The notes beneath the pieces were generated by a model. It searched no databases. It was not told the origin of the DNA and was given only the letters and a program-made list of their open reading frames with translations. DNA of 64,000 bases from Aquimarina amphilecti (GTDB taxonomy: Bacteria; Bacteroidota; Bacteroidia; Flavobacteriales; Flavobacteriaceae), in contig NZ_FOAB01000008.1 of assembly GCF_900109375.1 (NCBI RefSeq), positions 96,520-160,519 on the forward strand, read 5' to 3'. The translations under genes and the position numbers were made by a program. Position 1 is the first letter of the stretch, and every line of letters starts with the position of its first letter. Shown here in pieces: positions 1 through 9,201 of this stretch.

Positions 1-653
1 CTGTAAAATGTCATACATTTATTACGGAATGCACTTTTGGGTTACCCGCATTTAAATGGACACCTCAAAACGAAGTTTTTAGAGATATTAACCAATGGTG
101 GGCAGAAAATAAATCAGAAGGCAAAACTTCTATACTCTTGGGATATTCTCTTGGAAAAGCACAACGTCTTTTGAAATATTTAAATCCTGAAATTGGAAGG
201 ATTTATACACATGGAGCCATAGAAAACATGACCAATGTTATTAGATCAATGATCGACTTCCCTAAGACTACTTTGGTAACGAGAGAAACTAAAAAAGAAG
301 ATTTTATCGGGAATATTGTAGTAGCACCGCCTAGTGCTCATGGTAGTACTTGGATACGGAAAATGGTGCCGTATGTAACAGCCTCGGCTAGTGGATGGAT
401 GACATTTAGAGGAGCTCGAAGACGAAGAGCAATTGACAAAGGGTTTGTACTCTCTGATCATTGTGATTGGGATGGTTTATTAACGGCCGTTAAAGAAACT
501 GGAGCTACTAAAGTTATAAGTACCCACGGATATACGGAAATATTCTCGCGATATCTTAGGGAACTTGGGTATGATGCTCGTACAGAAAAAACACAATATG
601 AAGGTGAACTTGCAGAAATAGAAACTAAAAAAGAAAGTGAGGTTATAGAATGA
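1..653 (+). CDS. Ligase-associated MBL-fold DNA exonuclease (5' truncated by window edge)
   Basis: The frame with codons beginning at position 3 is open from the window edge to the TGA at 651-653, so only the C-terminal part is present. The TTG at 138 is internal, because conserved sequence (CHTFITECTFGLP) precedes it. Visible family marks are GYSLGKAQR, the basic stretch ARRRRAIDKGF followed by LSDHCDWDGL, and ISTHGYTE near the end, as in the metallo-beta-lactamase-fold exonucleases encoded with bacterial ATP-dependent ligases. The ATGA overlap with the ligase gene (650-653) and the helicase and PdeM genes behind it make the four-gene repair cassette certain in outline. The true start and the HxHxDH metal site lie outside the window. 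Confidence 0.88.
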   Translation, partial: VKCHTFITECTFGLPAFKWTPQNEVFRDINQWWAENKSEGKTSILLGYSLGKAQRLLKYLNPEIGRIYTHGAIENMTNVIRSMIDFPKTTLVTRETKKEDFIGNIVVAPPSAHGSTWIRKMVPYVTASASGWMTFRGARRRRAIDKGFVLSDHCDWDGLLTAVKETGATKVISTHGYTEIFSRYLRELGYDARTEKTQYEGELAEIETKKESEVIE

Positions 654-2278
654 AACAGTTTGCAAACCTCATCAAAACTTTAGATAGCACCAATAAAACC
701 AATGTAAAAGTAAGCGCATTGGCTTCTTATTTTAAAAATGCCCCAGAAAATGATAAAGTATGGACTATTGCTATACTCTCTCATCGAAGACCACCAAGAC
801 CTGTAAACACGACGTTACTTAGATCTTGGGCTTCAGAATTAGCGAACATTCCGCTTTGGTTATTTGAAGAATCATATCATATTGTTGGAGATTTAGCAGA
901 AACCATAGCGCTTGTAGTCCCTACTTCAAAAGAAAGTTCCACAAAAACCCTAACGGAATATCTACAAGAAATGATCGCTCTTAAAAAGCAATCCGAAGAA
1001 CATAAACGTGCATATCTTCAAAAAAATTGGGGAGTATTAAACTACTACGAACGTTTTGTGTTTACAAAACTGATCACTGGAGGTTTCCGAATTGGAGTAA
1101 GTCAAAAATTAATGACACGCTCTTTATCCAAAGCTACTGAAATAGATGAAGATATATTAGCATATAAATTGATGGGGAACTGGGATCCCAATACTATTTC
1201 ATTCCAAGATTTAGTATTAGAGGAAAAAGAATCTGATTTTCTTTCAAAACCCTATCCTTTCTACCTAGCATATGCAGTAGAAAATGAAGTTTCGGATCTA
1301 GGAAATATAACAAATTGGTATGCCGAGCATAAATGGGACGGAATCAGAGCTCAAGTTATTATTAGAAACAACGAAATTTTTGTCTGGAGTCGTGGAGAAG
1401 AATTGGTAACGGATAAATATCCAGAATTTCAAGAACTCTTAAAAATCATACCCAACGGAACCGTTTTAGACGGTGAAATTCTACCATTCCCAAATGGAAA
1501 AATAGGAACTTTTAATGATCTACAAACCAGAATAGGGAGAAAAACAGTTTCTAAAAACTTATTACAAAAAACTCCTGTTATTCTAAGAGCATATGATATG
1601 CTAGAGTGGAAAGGAAATGACATCAGAAACTATCCATTTTCTGAACGTCGTGAATTATTGGAAAAACTATTTCTTAACGTCCGTCATTCTGAACTCAACC
1701 CAGAATCTGGAACACCTTTGCATCTATCAGAAAAAATGACTTTTAACTCTTGGGAAGAAGTAGCCAATGAACGCGAACGATCTCGAGATGTTAAGTCAGA
1801 AGGTTTGATGTTAAAAAAGAAAGATTCACCTTATTTAGTCGGTCGCAAAAAAGGAGATTGGTGGAAATGGAAAGTAGATCCACTAACTATCGATGCGGTT
1901 TTAACATATGCTATGCGAGGACATGGGCGTAGGTCTAATTTATTTACAGATTATACTTTTGGACTTTGGAACGAGGATAAAACTGAATTAGTCACTTTTG
2001 CAAAGGCATATTCTGGTCTTACCGACGCAGAGTTTAAGGAAGTTGATAAATTTATAAAGGCAAATACCTTAGAACGTTTTGGCCCAGTAAGAAGTGTAAC
2101 TCCTCAGCTGGTTTTTGAAATAGCTTTTGAGGGAATTGCTTTATCCAAAAGACACAAAAGTGGTGTGGCAACTCGATTTCCTCGCATCTTAAGATGGCGA
2201 CAGGATAAAAAAATTCAAGAAGCAAATACATTAGAGGATTTAAAAACATTGATCCCCAGTCTAACGAAGGAATCATGA
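650..2278 (+). CDS. ATP-dependent DNA ligase of the Lhr/ligase-associated cassette
   Basis: A 542-residue ATP-dependent nick-sealing ligase. The nucleotidyltransferase motif I is AEHKWDGIRAQ, with K228 as the expected AMP-accepting lysine. Downstream motifs include VLDGEILPF (motif III region), SEGLMLKKKDSPY (motif IV region) and DWWKWKVD (motif V), then an OB-fold C-terminus ending in the conserved block around RFPRILRWRQDK. The N-terminal ~200 residues form the helical DNA-binding domain of this clade. It starts at an ATG overlapping the exonuclease stop (ATGA) and overlaps the helicase start the same way (2275-2278), implying translational coupling. Family knowledge: this clade works with an exonuclease, a helicase and a phosphoesterase in DNA repair and is distinct from NHEJ LigD and from the NAD-dependent LigA. 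Confidence 0.93.
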   Translation: MKQFANLIKTLDSTNKTNVKVSALASYFKNAPENDKVWTIAILSHRRPPRPVNTTLLRSWASELANIPLWLFEESYHIVGDLAETIALVVPTSKESSTKTLTEYLQEMIALKKQSEEHKRAYLQKNWGVLNYYERFVFTKLITGGFRIGVSQKLMTRSLSKATEIDEDILAYKLMGNWDPNTISFQDLVLEEKESDFLSKPYPFYLAYAVENEVSDLGNITNWYAEHKWDGIRAQVIIRNNEIFVWSRGEELVTDKYPEFQELLKIIPNGTVLDGEILPFPNGKIGTFNDLQTRIGRKTVSKNLLQKTPVILRAYDMLEWKGNDIRNYPFSERRELLEKLFLNVRHSELNPESGTPLHLSEKMTFNSWEEVANERERSRDVKSEGLMLKKKDSPYLVGRKKGDWWKWKVDPLTIDAVLTYAMRGHGRRSNLFTDYTFGLWNEDKTELVTFAKAYSGLTDAEFKEVDKFIKANTLERFGPVRSVTPQLVFEIAFEGIALSKRHKSGVATRFPRILRWRQDKKIQEANTLEDLKTLIPSLTKES

Positions 2279-4743
2279 CCCAGAAAGAACTTTTTACCAT
2301 AGCAGAATCTTGGTTCCAACAACAACAATGGAAATCTTTCCCTTTTCAAAAACAAAGTTGGAAAGCATTCTTACAGGGTAAAAATGGATTACTAAATGCC
2401 CCAACAGGAAGTGGAAAAACGTATTCTTTATGGGTTCCGATTGTTCTGAACTATATAAAAGATAATCCTGACTATCAAACCAAACATAAAAAAGGATTGA
2501 AAGCAATATGGATCACACCGCTACGAGCACTTTCGCAAGAAATTAAACAAGCGACAGAAAGATTTGCTGAGGACTTAAACACACAATTAACCATCGGTAT
2601 AAGAACTGGTGACACTTCTCAAAAGGAAAGAGCTGCTCAAAAAAGATCCATGCCGGATTTACTAATTACCACACCCGAAAGTTTACAATTACTACTTGCT
2701 TCTAAAAGGTACGATAAAACTTTTAAAGACTGCACTGCGATTATTATTGATGAATGGCATGAATTGTTAGGAACAAAGAGAGGAGTTCAAATTGAATTAG
2801 CACTATCTCGATTAAAAACAGTTTCTTCTAAACTTAGAATTTGGGGAATATCAGCTACCATCGGAAACTTGGAGCAGGCACGTGAAGTTTTATTAGGACA
2901 TCAATCAGATGCTTTACAAAACTCGGTATTAATCAAAGCTAACATTAAAAAGAAGATTAAGGTAAAAAGTATTATTCCCAAAGAAATGGAAACCTTTCCT
3001 TGGCGGGGTCACTTGGGAATTCATTTATTAGATGAGGTTGTACCTATTATCAAAAGAAGTAAAACAACATTGCTTTTCACTAATACTCGTAGCCAATGTG
3101 AAATCTGGTTTCAGAAAATACTACAAAAATATCCTGAATTCGCAGGAGAAATGGCTATGCATCACGGTAGTATTAATAAAGAAACAAGGCTTTGGGTAGA
3201 ACAAGCAATACGGAATGAATCTTTAAAAGCAGTAGTCTGTACTTCTAGTCTTGATCTAGGTGTTGATTTTGCTCCAGTAGAAACTATTATTCAGATTGGA
3301 GGGCCAAAAGGAGTGGCACGATTCTTACAGCGAGCAGGTCGTAGCGGACATCAACCTGGAAAAACAAGTGTAATCTATTTTTTACCAACACATGCTATAG
3401 AATTAATTGAAGCATCTGCTTTACAGCAAGCTGTAAAACATAATACAGTAGAAGATCGAATTCCGTACCTAAACAGTTATGATGTCCTGATTCAATATCT
3501 TACCACACTAGCGGTTTCTGATGGATTCTATCCAAAAGAGATTTATCACGAAATTAAAAGCACTTTTTGTTACCAAGCTATTTCTGAAGATGATTGGAGA
3601 TGGATCCTAAATTTTATAACTATTGGTAGTCAAAGTTTACAAAGTTATGATGAATATAAAAAAGTAGAAATTCTACAAGATGGATTATTCAAAGTAAATA
3701 ATCGAGGTATTGCTATGCGTCACCGCCTACAGATAGGCACCATTGTTAGTGATGCTGTGTTAACGGTCAAATACCTTAAAGGTGGATATATTGGAAGCAT
3801 TGAAGAATGGTTTATTTCAAAATTGAAACCTGGAGATGTTTTTACTTTTGCAGGACGAAACCTGGAACTTGTTAGGATAAAAGAAATGAAAGTTTTGGTA
3901 AGAAAATCTTCAAAAAAAACATCCAAGGTTCCTAGTTGGATGGGCGGTCGATTGACACTTACATCCCAAATGTCTGAATTACTTCGGAAGGAATTATATA
4001 AAGCTTCATCCAAAACTGACGAAAAAAAATCTTTGGAATTAAAAGCACTATCACACATATTTCAGAAACAACAAGAAGAAAGTATCGTTCCAGGGTCCGA
4101 TGAATTCTTAATAGAAACCTTTAAAACTAGAGAAGGATATCACGCGATTTTTTATCCTTTTGAAGGTAGATTTGTCCACGAAGCTTTAGGAAGCTTGTTG
4201 GCCTATAGAATTAGTCTTTTATTTCCTATCTCTTTTTCCTTAGCATTTAATGATTATGGTTTTGAACTGTTATCAGACCAAGAAATTGATATGCAACAGG
4301 TAATTGACAACAATCTTTTTGCTACAGATCATATGCACAATGATCTTCAAAAAAGTCTGAACGCTACAGAAATGGCTAGACGAAAATTTAGAGATATAGC
4401 TGTAATATCAGGAATGGTGTTTACCGGATACCCCGATAAAATGCTAAAAAGCAAACATTTACAATCCAGCTCACAATTATTATTCAATGTGTTTAGAGAT
4501 TTTGAGTCTAAAAACCTCTTATATCAACAATCTTTTATTGAAACATTTGAACATCAATTAGAAGAAGGAAGATTACAAAAGGCCTTGGAAAGAATAGAAA
4601 ATCAATCTATTGTTTGGAAATCCTGTAAAAAAGCGACTCCTTTTTCATTTCCTATTATAACAGATCGATTACGAGAAAAATTATCCAGCGAAAAACTTGA
4701 AGATCGTATTAAAAAGATGGTAGCTTTGTTGTCTAAAAAATAA
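2275..4743 (+). CDS. Ligase-associated DExH-box helicase (Lhr-like)
   Basis: An 822-residue superfamily 2 helicase. Walker A APTGSGKT is at residues 42-49, motif II DEWH at 159-162, motif III SAT at 193-195 and motif VI QRAGRSGH at 352-359. DEWH in place of DEAD/DEAH is typical of the Lhr group. The C-terminal half, after residue 400, holds the winged-helix and beta-barrel region of Lhr-type proteins. Family knowledge: these are ATP-driven 3'-5' DNA helicases encoded beside an ATP-dependent ligase. Translation is coupled to the ligase by the 4-bp ATGA overlap, and the PdeM-like gene follows 7 bp after the stop. Confidence 0.93.
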   Translation: MTQKELFTIAESWFQQQQWKSFPFQKQSWKAFLQGKNGLLNAPTGSGKTYSLWVPIVLNYIKDNPDYQTKHKKGLKAIWITPLRALSQEIKQATERFAEDLNTQLTIGIRTGDTSQKERAAQKRSMPDLLITTPESLQLLLASKRYDKTFKDCTAIIIDEWHELLGTKRGVQIELALSRLKTVSSKLRIWGISATIGNLEQAREVLLGHQSDALQNSVLIKANIKKKIKVKSIIPKEMETFPWRGHLGIHLLDEVVPIIKRSKTTLLFTNTRSQCEIWFQKILQKYPEFAGEMAMHHGSINKETRLWVEQAIRNESLKAVVCTSSLDLGVDFAPVETIIQIGGPKGVARFLQRAGRSGHQPGKTSVIYFLPTHAIELIEASALQQAVKHNTVEDRIPYLNSYDVLIQYLTTLAVSDGFYPKEIYHEIKSTFCYQAISEDDWRWILNFITIGSQSLQSYDEYKKVEILQDGLFKVNNRGIAMRHRLQIGTIVSDAVLTVKYLKGGYIGSIEEWFISKLKPGDVFTFAGRNLELVRIKEMKVLVRKSSKKTSKVPSWMGGRLTLTSQMSELLRKELYKASSKTDEKKSLELKALSHIFQKQQEESIVPGSDEFLIETFKTREGYHAIFYPFEGRFVHEALGSLLAYRISLLFPISFSLAFNDYGFELLSDQEIDMQQVIDNNLFATDHMHNDLQKSLNATEMARRKFRDIAVISGMVFTGYPDKMLKSKHLQSSSQLLFNVFRDFESKNLLYQQSFIETFEHQLEEGRLQKALERIENQSIVWKSCKKATPFSFPIITDRLREKLSSEKLEDRIKKMVALLSKK

Positions 4744-4750
4744 TGAATCT

Positions 4751-5389
4751 TTGAAATTCCAAACCATACAAATACAAAATCAAACTTTTCTTCTGCATCC
4801 TACAGGCGCAATGTTTTGGAAAGAAAAAAACATCCTTTTGATAGCGGATTTACATCTAGGAAAAATATCCCATTTTAGAAAACACGGTAGCGCGGTACCT
4901 CAAGAAGCAATTCTCAAAAATTTTGAACGATTAGACGCAGTTCTCGAAACCTTTACCCCATCTAAAGTTTGTTTTTTGGGAGATCTTTTTCATAGTTTCA
5001 TTAATAATGAATGGATATTGTTTTCAGAATGGGTATCTAGAACTAAAGTAGAGCTTCTTTTAATCGTAGGAAATCATGATATCATCTCTCCTCTTAAATA
5101 TGAAGAAATAGGCATAAAACTAGGTTTAGAATTAATTTTAGATAATTTTTTACTTAGTCATCATCCTGAAGAAAGAGAAGGTCTATTTAATTTTTGTGGA
5201 CATATTCATCCAGGCGTACTTTTAGAAGGTTTAGGCAAACAACGTTTACGCTTGCCTTGTTTTTACCAAAAAGAAAATCAACTTATCCTCCCCGCTTTTG
5301 GAGAGTTTACTGGTAATCATATCCTGGAATCTACAAAAAAAGTTAAAATATATGCTATCACAAAAAAGGAAGTTATTTTAATAAATTAA
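4751..5389 (+). CDS. pdeM: Ligase-associated metallophosphoesterase/DNA-damage-response endonuclease PdeM
   Basis: A 212-residue calcineurin-like phosphoesterase. Metal-binding motifs are in order: ADLHLGK (D33, H35), GDLFHS, GNHD (107-110), SHHPE and GHIHPG. The start is TTG at 4751. The ATG at 4743 runs into a stop after three codons, and the alignment-like opening KFQTIQIQNQTFLLHPTGA fits a start at 4751. Family knowledge: PdeM proteins accompany the Lhr-ligase-exonuclease set and are proposed to process DNA ends. It is the last gene of the cassette; a convergent gene begins 69 bp further on. Confidence 0.9.
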   Translation: MKFQTIQIQNQTFLLHPTGAMFWKEKNILLIADLHLGKISHFRKHGSAVPQEAILKNFERLDAVLETFTPSKVCFLGDLFHSFINNEWILFSEWVSRTKVELLLIVGNHDIISPLKYEEIGIKLGLELILDNFLLSHHPEEREGLFNFCGHIHPGVLLEGLGKQRLRLPCFYQKENQLILPAFGEFTGNHILESTKKVKIYAITKKEVILIN

Positions 5390-5458
5390 TTACTTAAATA
5401 ACAAGAATCAAAGCCCATCGATCCTAAATCTTTTCTCTAAAAAATTGAGCCTCATTAG

Positions 5459-7834
5459 TTATTTGATCTTAAAACTTATATTAAATTTAATTGCTAAATT
5501 ATCTTCAAAATCTTCATTTGAATAAAAACCATATCTATAAAACCCGCCTAAACCAAATCCTAAATAACCTAAATTGAGGTAATTCACTTTAAATAAACTC
5601 TTTAACTCTAAACCACTTTCTAAAAACACCTCATCCATTGTGTTAAAAGGAACAAGAGCGTTATTGTTATTAATAAGATTACCCCAACCTATATTTTGAT
5701 GCATTACGATATCAGGTTGAAATTTTCCAATTTTAAACAACAATCCCTCGAAATTGTGAGCAATAAAAAGGTTAGCGTATCTATCAGACACGAATTCGTA
5801 TGGAGTCATTGTCTGAAAAAGATTTTTACTAAAAAAAGGGTAGTCAGTATCGTAATTACCTTTTCCTGTAAACGACAATCCATAAGGAACTGCATTATCT
5901 ATATAGCCACCCTCCATCCTATAACTAGTCTTTCCAAAGCTTTTAGTGTAAAAAGAATGATCTAGAGATACTTCTATTTTATTATAATCTATATCTCCAT
6001 CAAGAATATCATCAAATCCTTTAGAAAACGAAAAACCAATAACCGGGTAATCTGTTCCCGATGTGAATCTTTGATTAAACGAATTAATCATTTTTTCCTT
6101 GTATGCATATCTAAGATTAAGAGATAAACTGCTATTGATATATTCTCTAAAGTTTGTTGTTTCACGAATGAATTCATATTCGTACTTAGGATTAACTGAA
6201 GTATGATTAAAGGATAAATCAGCTGTTAAATATTTTAAACTTCTGAAATGAACATTTACCGAATGCTCTCTTATCTTATCAAAGTTAAATCCTAAATAAC
6301 TTCTGAAATTTAAAAACTCTAAATCTTGTTGTTGTCTATTGTAATTACCAACTTCTCTTAAGTTTACCTGATACTGATATCCTATGGATACTTCATTCTT
6401 TTTTGACACTAAGTAATTTACTTCTCCACCATATTTCCAATCGTTATCATCAAATCCATATCCCACAAAACCACCTAAACTTAATCGATCATCAAACTTA
6501 TCATTTGTATACAAGCCTGTTCCTAATCGAAAACCTTCAAATTGATTCATGATTATGGTTTTATTTATATCAATATCTACCATACCAACTGGAATTTTAC
6601 CTCTAAAAAGACTCTCTGATAAGGTTAAAAATTTATCTAAATCCACCTTTTCTCCAATACTATCTAAAACTCTATACGTAATCTTTTCTTTTGGATTTAA
6701 ACCTGTATTTCGATTTAGGTTCCAGAATACACTATCCTTTTTAGTAGCACCTTCTGCAATACTAACAACTTCTATTGGAAAATCTCTTTTTTGTAACAAG
6801 GTATCTAAAGAAATATTGGTAATATAACTTTTACCATTCATCACTAAATTATTTTCTTTACTTGGATACTCTGGCATTGACAATTTATAATTCAATTGTT
6901 CAGGAAACCATATAGAATCTCTTAACAACGTGTACTTTTGTTGAATTTTTAAATCAATTTTTCCTTTTTGATATGGAGAAGCTGTAACATTCTGTATTGC
7001 AAATTTATTAGTGTTTATATGGATTATTCCCTTTAACCCTTCAAAGTTTTTATTTGCCTTTGGCTGAAAAGAAATCACATGTATTGTATCTTTTTTTACT
7101 GGTATACTCTCTTCAAGAAAAAATTTATACTTTTTTAAGCTTCCTTTAGATATCGGGTTTAAGTAATTAACCTCGAACAAATTTATCATATCAGTATAAA
7201 AAGAAAAAGGTTGAATATCTGTAGCTAGTGATGCAAATTGAGGATTTCTAAAACCTGAAACTTTAGTTCCGATAACTATTTCATTACTTAAATCCGGTTC
7301 TAAAAATTTTCTTTTAGTAATACTCTCCATGATCATCATATGCCCACCTTTAAGTCTTTTTACCAACGACACCGAATCTTTATTTTTTTTTGAGCGGACA
7401 TCAAAAATGATTTTATTATAAGAGTTATATGTAAAAGACTGCAACTTCTCTGGATCATTTATTTCCCTATTTTTAATCGCGTTTCTTATAATTCTATTTG
7501 CTGGATTCTCGGCTGATGAAATAACAACTTGATCTAGTTGATTTTCTTTCGGTATTAATTCAATAACTATATAAGTAGTATCTATTACATCTATATTTTT
7601 TTTATCGTACCCCAAATAACTACATACCAAACTATTAACATCTATCTCAGAATTAAAAACAAAATTTCCGTCAATATCGGTAATAGTGCCTAATGTTTTG
7701 TTGTTATTAAAAACGATAGTAGAAAACGCTAGTGGCTCTTTTGTATTAAAATCAAGCACTTTTCCTTTTAAAGATTTTTGAGAAAAAATAGAACTCCCAA
7801 CTAATAAAAAGCACCAAATTACTATTCTATACAT
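5459..7834 (-). CDS. DUF5686 family outer-membrane protein with carboxypeptidase-like regulatory domain
   Basis: A 791-residue secreted or outer-membrane protein. Residues 1-18 are a signal peptide (hydrophobic, ending IFSQ). Residues ~20-105 form a CarboxypepD_reg-like beta-sandwich (LKGKVLDFNTKEPLAFSTI, TDIDGNF, SYLGYDKK), the domain that also begins SusC/TonB receptors. The rest matches the DUF5686 layout: a soluble region followed by a beta-barrel-like C-terminus with alternating aromatic strands (GLGGFYRYGFYSNEDF), ending in an outer-membrane-like IKFNISFKIK. Not a TonB receptor: no plug motif is seen, and it is shorter. The role is unknown beyond outer-membrane location. It appears monocistronic and is transcribed toward the repair cassette. 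Confidence 0.85.
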   Translation of the reverse strand: MYRIVIWCFLLVGSSIFSQKSLKGKVLDFNTKEPLAFSTIVFNNNKTLGTITDIDGNFVFNSEIDVNSLVCSYLGYDKKNIDVIDTTYIVIELIPKENQLDQVVISSAENPANRIIRNAIKNREINDPEKLQSFTYNSYNKIIFDVRSKKNKDSVSLVKRLKGGHMMIMESITKRKFLEPDLSNEIVIGTKVSGFRNPQFASLATDIQPFSFYTDMINLFEVNYLNPISKGSLKKYKFFLEESIPVKKDTIHVISFQPKANKNFEGLKGIIHINTNKFAIQNVTASPYQKGKIDLKIQQKYTLLRDSIWFPEQLNYKLSMPEYPSKENNLVMNGKSYITNISLDTLLQKRDFPIEVVSIAEGATKKDSVFWNLNRNTGLNPKEKITYRVLDSIGEKVDLDKFLTLSESLFRGKIPVGMVDIDINKTIIMNQFEGFRLGTGLYTNDKFDDRLSLGGFVGYGFDDNDWKYGGEVNYLVSKKNEVSIGYQYQVNLREVGNYNRQQQDLEFLNFRSYLGFNFDKIREHSVNVHFRSLKYLTADLSFNHTSVNPKYEYEFIRETTNFREYINSSLSLNLRYAYKEKMINSFNQRFTSGTDYPVIGFSFSKGFDDILDGDIDYNKIEVSLDHSFYTKSFGKTSYRMEGGYIDNAVPYGLSFTGKGNYDTDYPFFSKNLFQTMTPYEFVSDRYANLFIAHNFEGLLFKIGKFQPDIVMHQNIGWGNLINNNNALVPFNTMDEVFLESGLELKSLFKVNYLNLGYLGFGLGGFYRYGFYSNEDFEDNLAIKFNISFKIK

Positions 7835-7991
7835 ATATTATGTTTTTAGTATTTGACTCTACATATTAAATTTTGTTACAAACATTTATTTCTTATAAAA
7901 GTTAAAGAATTCTTAGTAGCTGAGTATGACTCAATTTAATATTCTAATTTGCCTAAACCTAACGCGAACCAAAAGTATAAATCACTTAATC

Positions 7992-9134
7992 ATGCAAAAC
8001 CAAAAACACCTTTTTGATCTATCTCCAGAGATAACATATTTAAACGGAGCTTATATGGCTCCACAATTAAAATCAGTTACCAAAATAGGTGTACAATCTT
8101 TACAAAAGAAATCACATCCCAATGAAATCTTACCTGAAGATTTTTTTAATGATAAAGAAATTTTAAAACAGCGTTTTGCAACATTAATTGATGCTCCAGA
8201 TTATAGAAATACTGCTATTATCCCTTCCGTTTCATATGGTATTGCCAATGCTGCAAATAATATTCCTTTACAAAGTGGTGATGAAATCATCTTAGTTGAT
8301 GAACAATTTCCCAGTAACGTATATATCTGGCAAGAAGTAGCTAAAATAAATAATGCCATTATCAAAGTTGTATACCCCCCAAAAGATTTTAAAGATCGTG
8401 GTAAGTTGTGGAACCAACATATTTTAGATGCTATATCACCAAATACTGCGGTTATTGCTTTGCCGCATATACATTGGGCAGATGGAACTTTGTTTGATCT
8501 AAAAGCTATCCGTGAAAAAACTAATGTGGTAAAAGCTATGTTAGTCATAGATGGTACACAAAGTGTTGGCGCATTGCCATTTTCTGTTCAGAATATTAAA
8601 CCCGATGCTTTAGTTTGTGGAGGTTATAAATGGTTATTAGGTCCCTACTCTATCGGAATGGCTTATTACAGTGATGCTTTTAACAATGGAAAACCTATTG
8701 AACATAATTGGATGAATAGACACAATAGTGAGGATTTTTCTGGACTTACTAATTATGAAGATCGTTACAAAGAAAAAGCAGCTAGATATTCTGTAGGAGA
8801 ATCTAGCAATTTCATATTGACGCCCATGTTGATAAACGCTATAGAGCAATTGATTGCATGGCAACCAAAAAACATTCAGGAATATGGAAAAAATATTTCT
8901 AAAGACACCGTACAAAAGCTTAGAGAATTAGGTTGTTTTATTGAAGATGACTCTTTCAGAGCACACCACCTCTTTGGCATCTACCTTCCTAATCAGATCA
9001 ATTTAGAAGAACTAAAGCTTCGACTAAAAAAAGAACAAATTTTTGTTTCATTTAGAGGGAATGCTATTAGAGTTTCTTGTAATGTCTATAACTCTGAAAA
9101 AGATTTTGAAAAATTACTACTTCAATTCTCTTAA
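7992..9134 (+). CDS. Class V aminotransferase-fold PLP enzyme
   Basis: A 380-residue PLP-dependent enzyme of the aminotransferase class V/cysteine desulfurase fold. The PLP-lysine motif is CGGYKWLLGPYSIG, preceded by the cofactor aspartate/histidine block (VIDGTQSVGALPF) and ALPHIHWADGT. The start was set at the ATG at 7992 (MQNQKHLFDLSPEITYLNGAYM). The reading frame is open from 7926, but the extra 22 residues look like untranslated leader. The substrate cannot be read from the sequence. The context (downstream mfd has its own promoter) gives no pathway. Kynureninase-like or isopenicillin epimerase-like activity is possible but unsupported. Confidence 0.87.
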   Translation: MQNQKHLFDLSPEITYLNGAYMAPQLKSVTKIGVQSLQKKSHPNEILPEDFFNDKEILKQRFATLIDAPDYRNTAIIPSVSYGIANAANNIPLQSGDEIILVDEQFPSNVYIWQEVAKINNAIIKVVYPPKDFKDRGKLWNQHILDAISPNTAVIALPHIHWADGTLFDLKAIREKTNVVKAMLVIDGTQSVGALPFSVQNIKPDALVCGGYKWLLGPYSIGMAYYSDAFNNGKPIEHNWMNRHNSEDFSGLTNYEDRYKEKAARYSVGESSNFILTPMLINAIEQLIAWQPKNIQEYGKNISKDTVQKLRELGCFIEDDSFRAHHLFGIYLPNQINLEELKLRLKKEQIFVSFRGNAIRVSCNVYNSEKDFEKLLLQFS

Positions 9135-9153
9135 TAAATCAGACGTTCTTTTT

Positions 9154-9184
9154 TTGGATACATTTAGATAGCTGTTATATTTGC
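9154..9184 (+). promoter_or_regulatory. Bacteroidota-type promoter of mfd
   Basis: TTG at 9154-9156 is followed 19 bp later by TATATTTGC (9176-9184), an exact match to the Bacteroidota sigma-ABfr -33/-7 consensus TTG-N19..21-TAnnTTTG. A start of transcription about 7 bp further on leaves a short leader of roughly 10 bp before the GTG at 9202. Confidence 0.72.
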
Positions 9185-9201
9185 TATAAAATCTTCGTTA
9201 C

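Noticed and set aside
138-653. TTG at 138 as gene start of the exonuclease
   Set aside because: The same frame is open from the window edge with conserved family sequence upstream of 138, so it is an internal codon.
5696-5965. Plus-strand ORF inside the DUF5686 gene
   Set aside because: Composition and lack of motif indicate a shadow of the real minus-strand gene.
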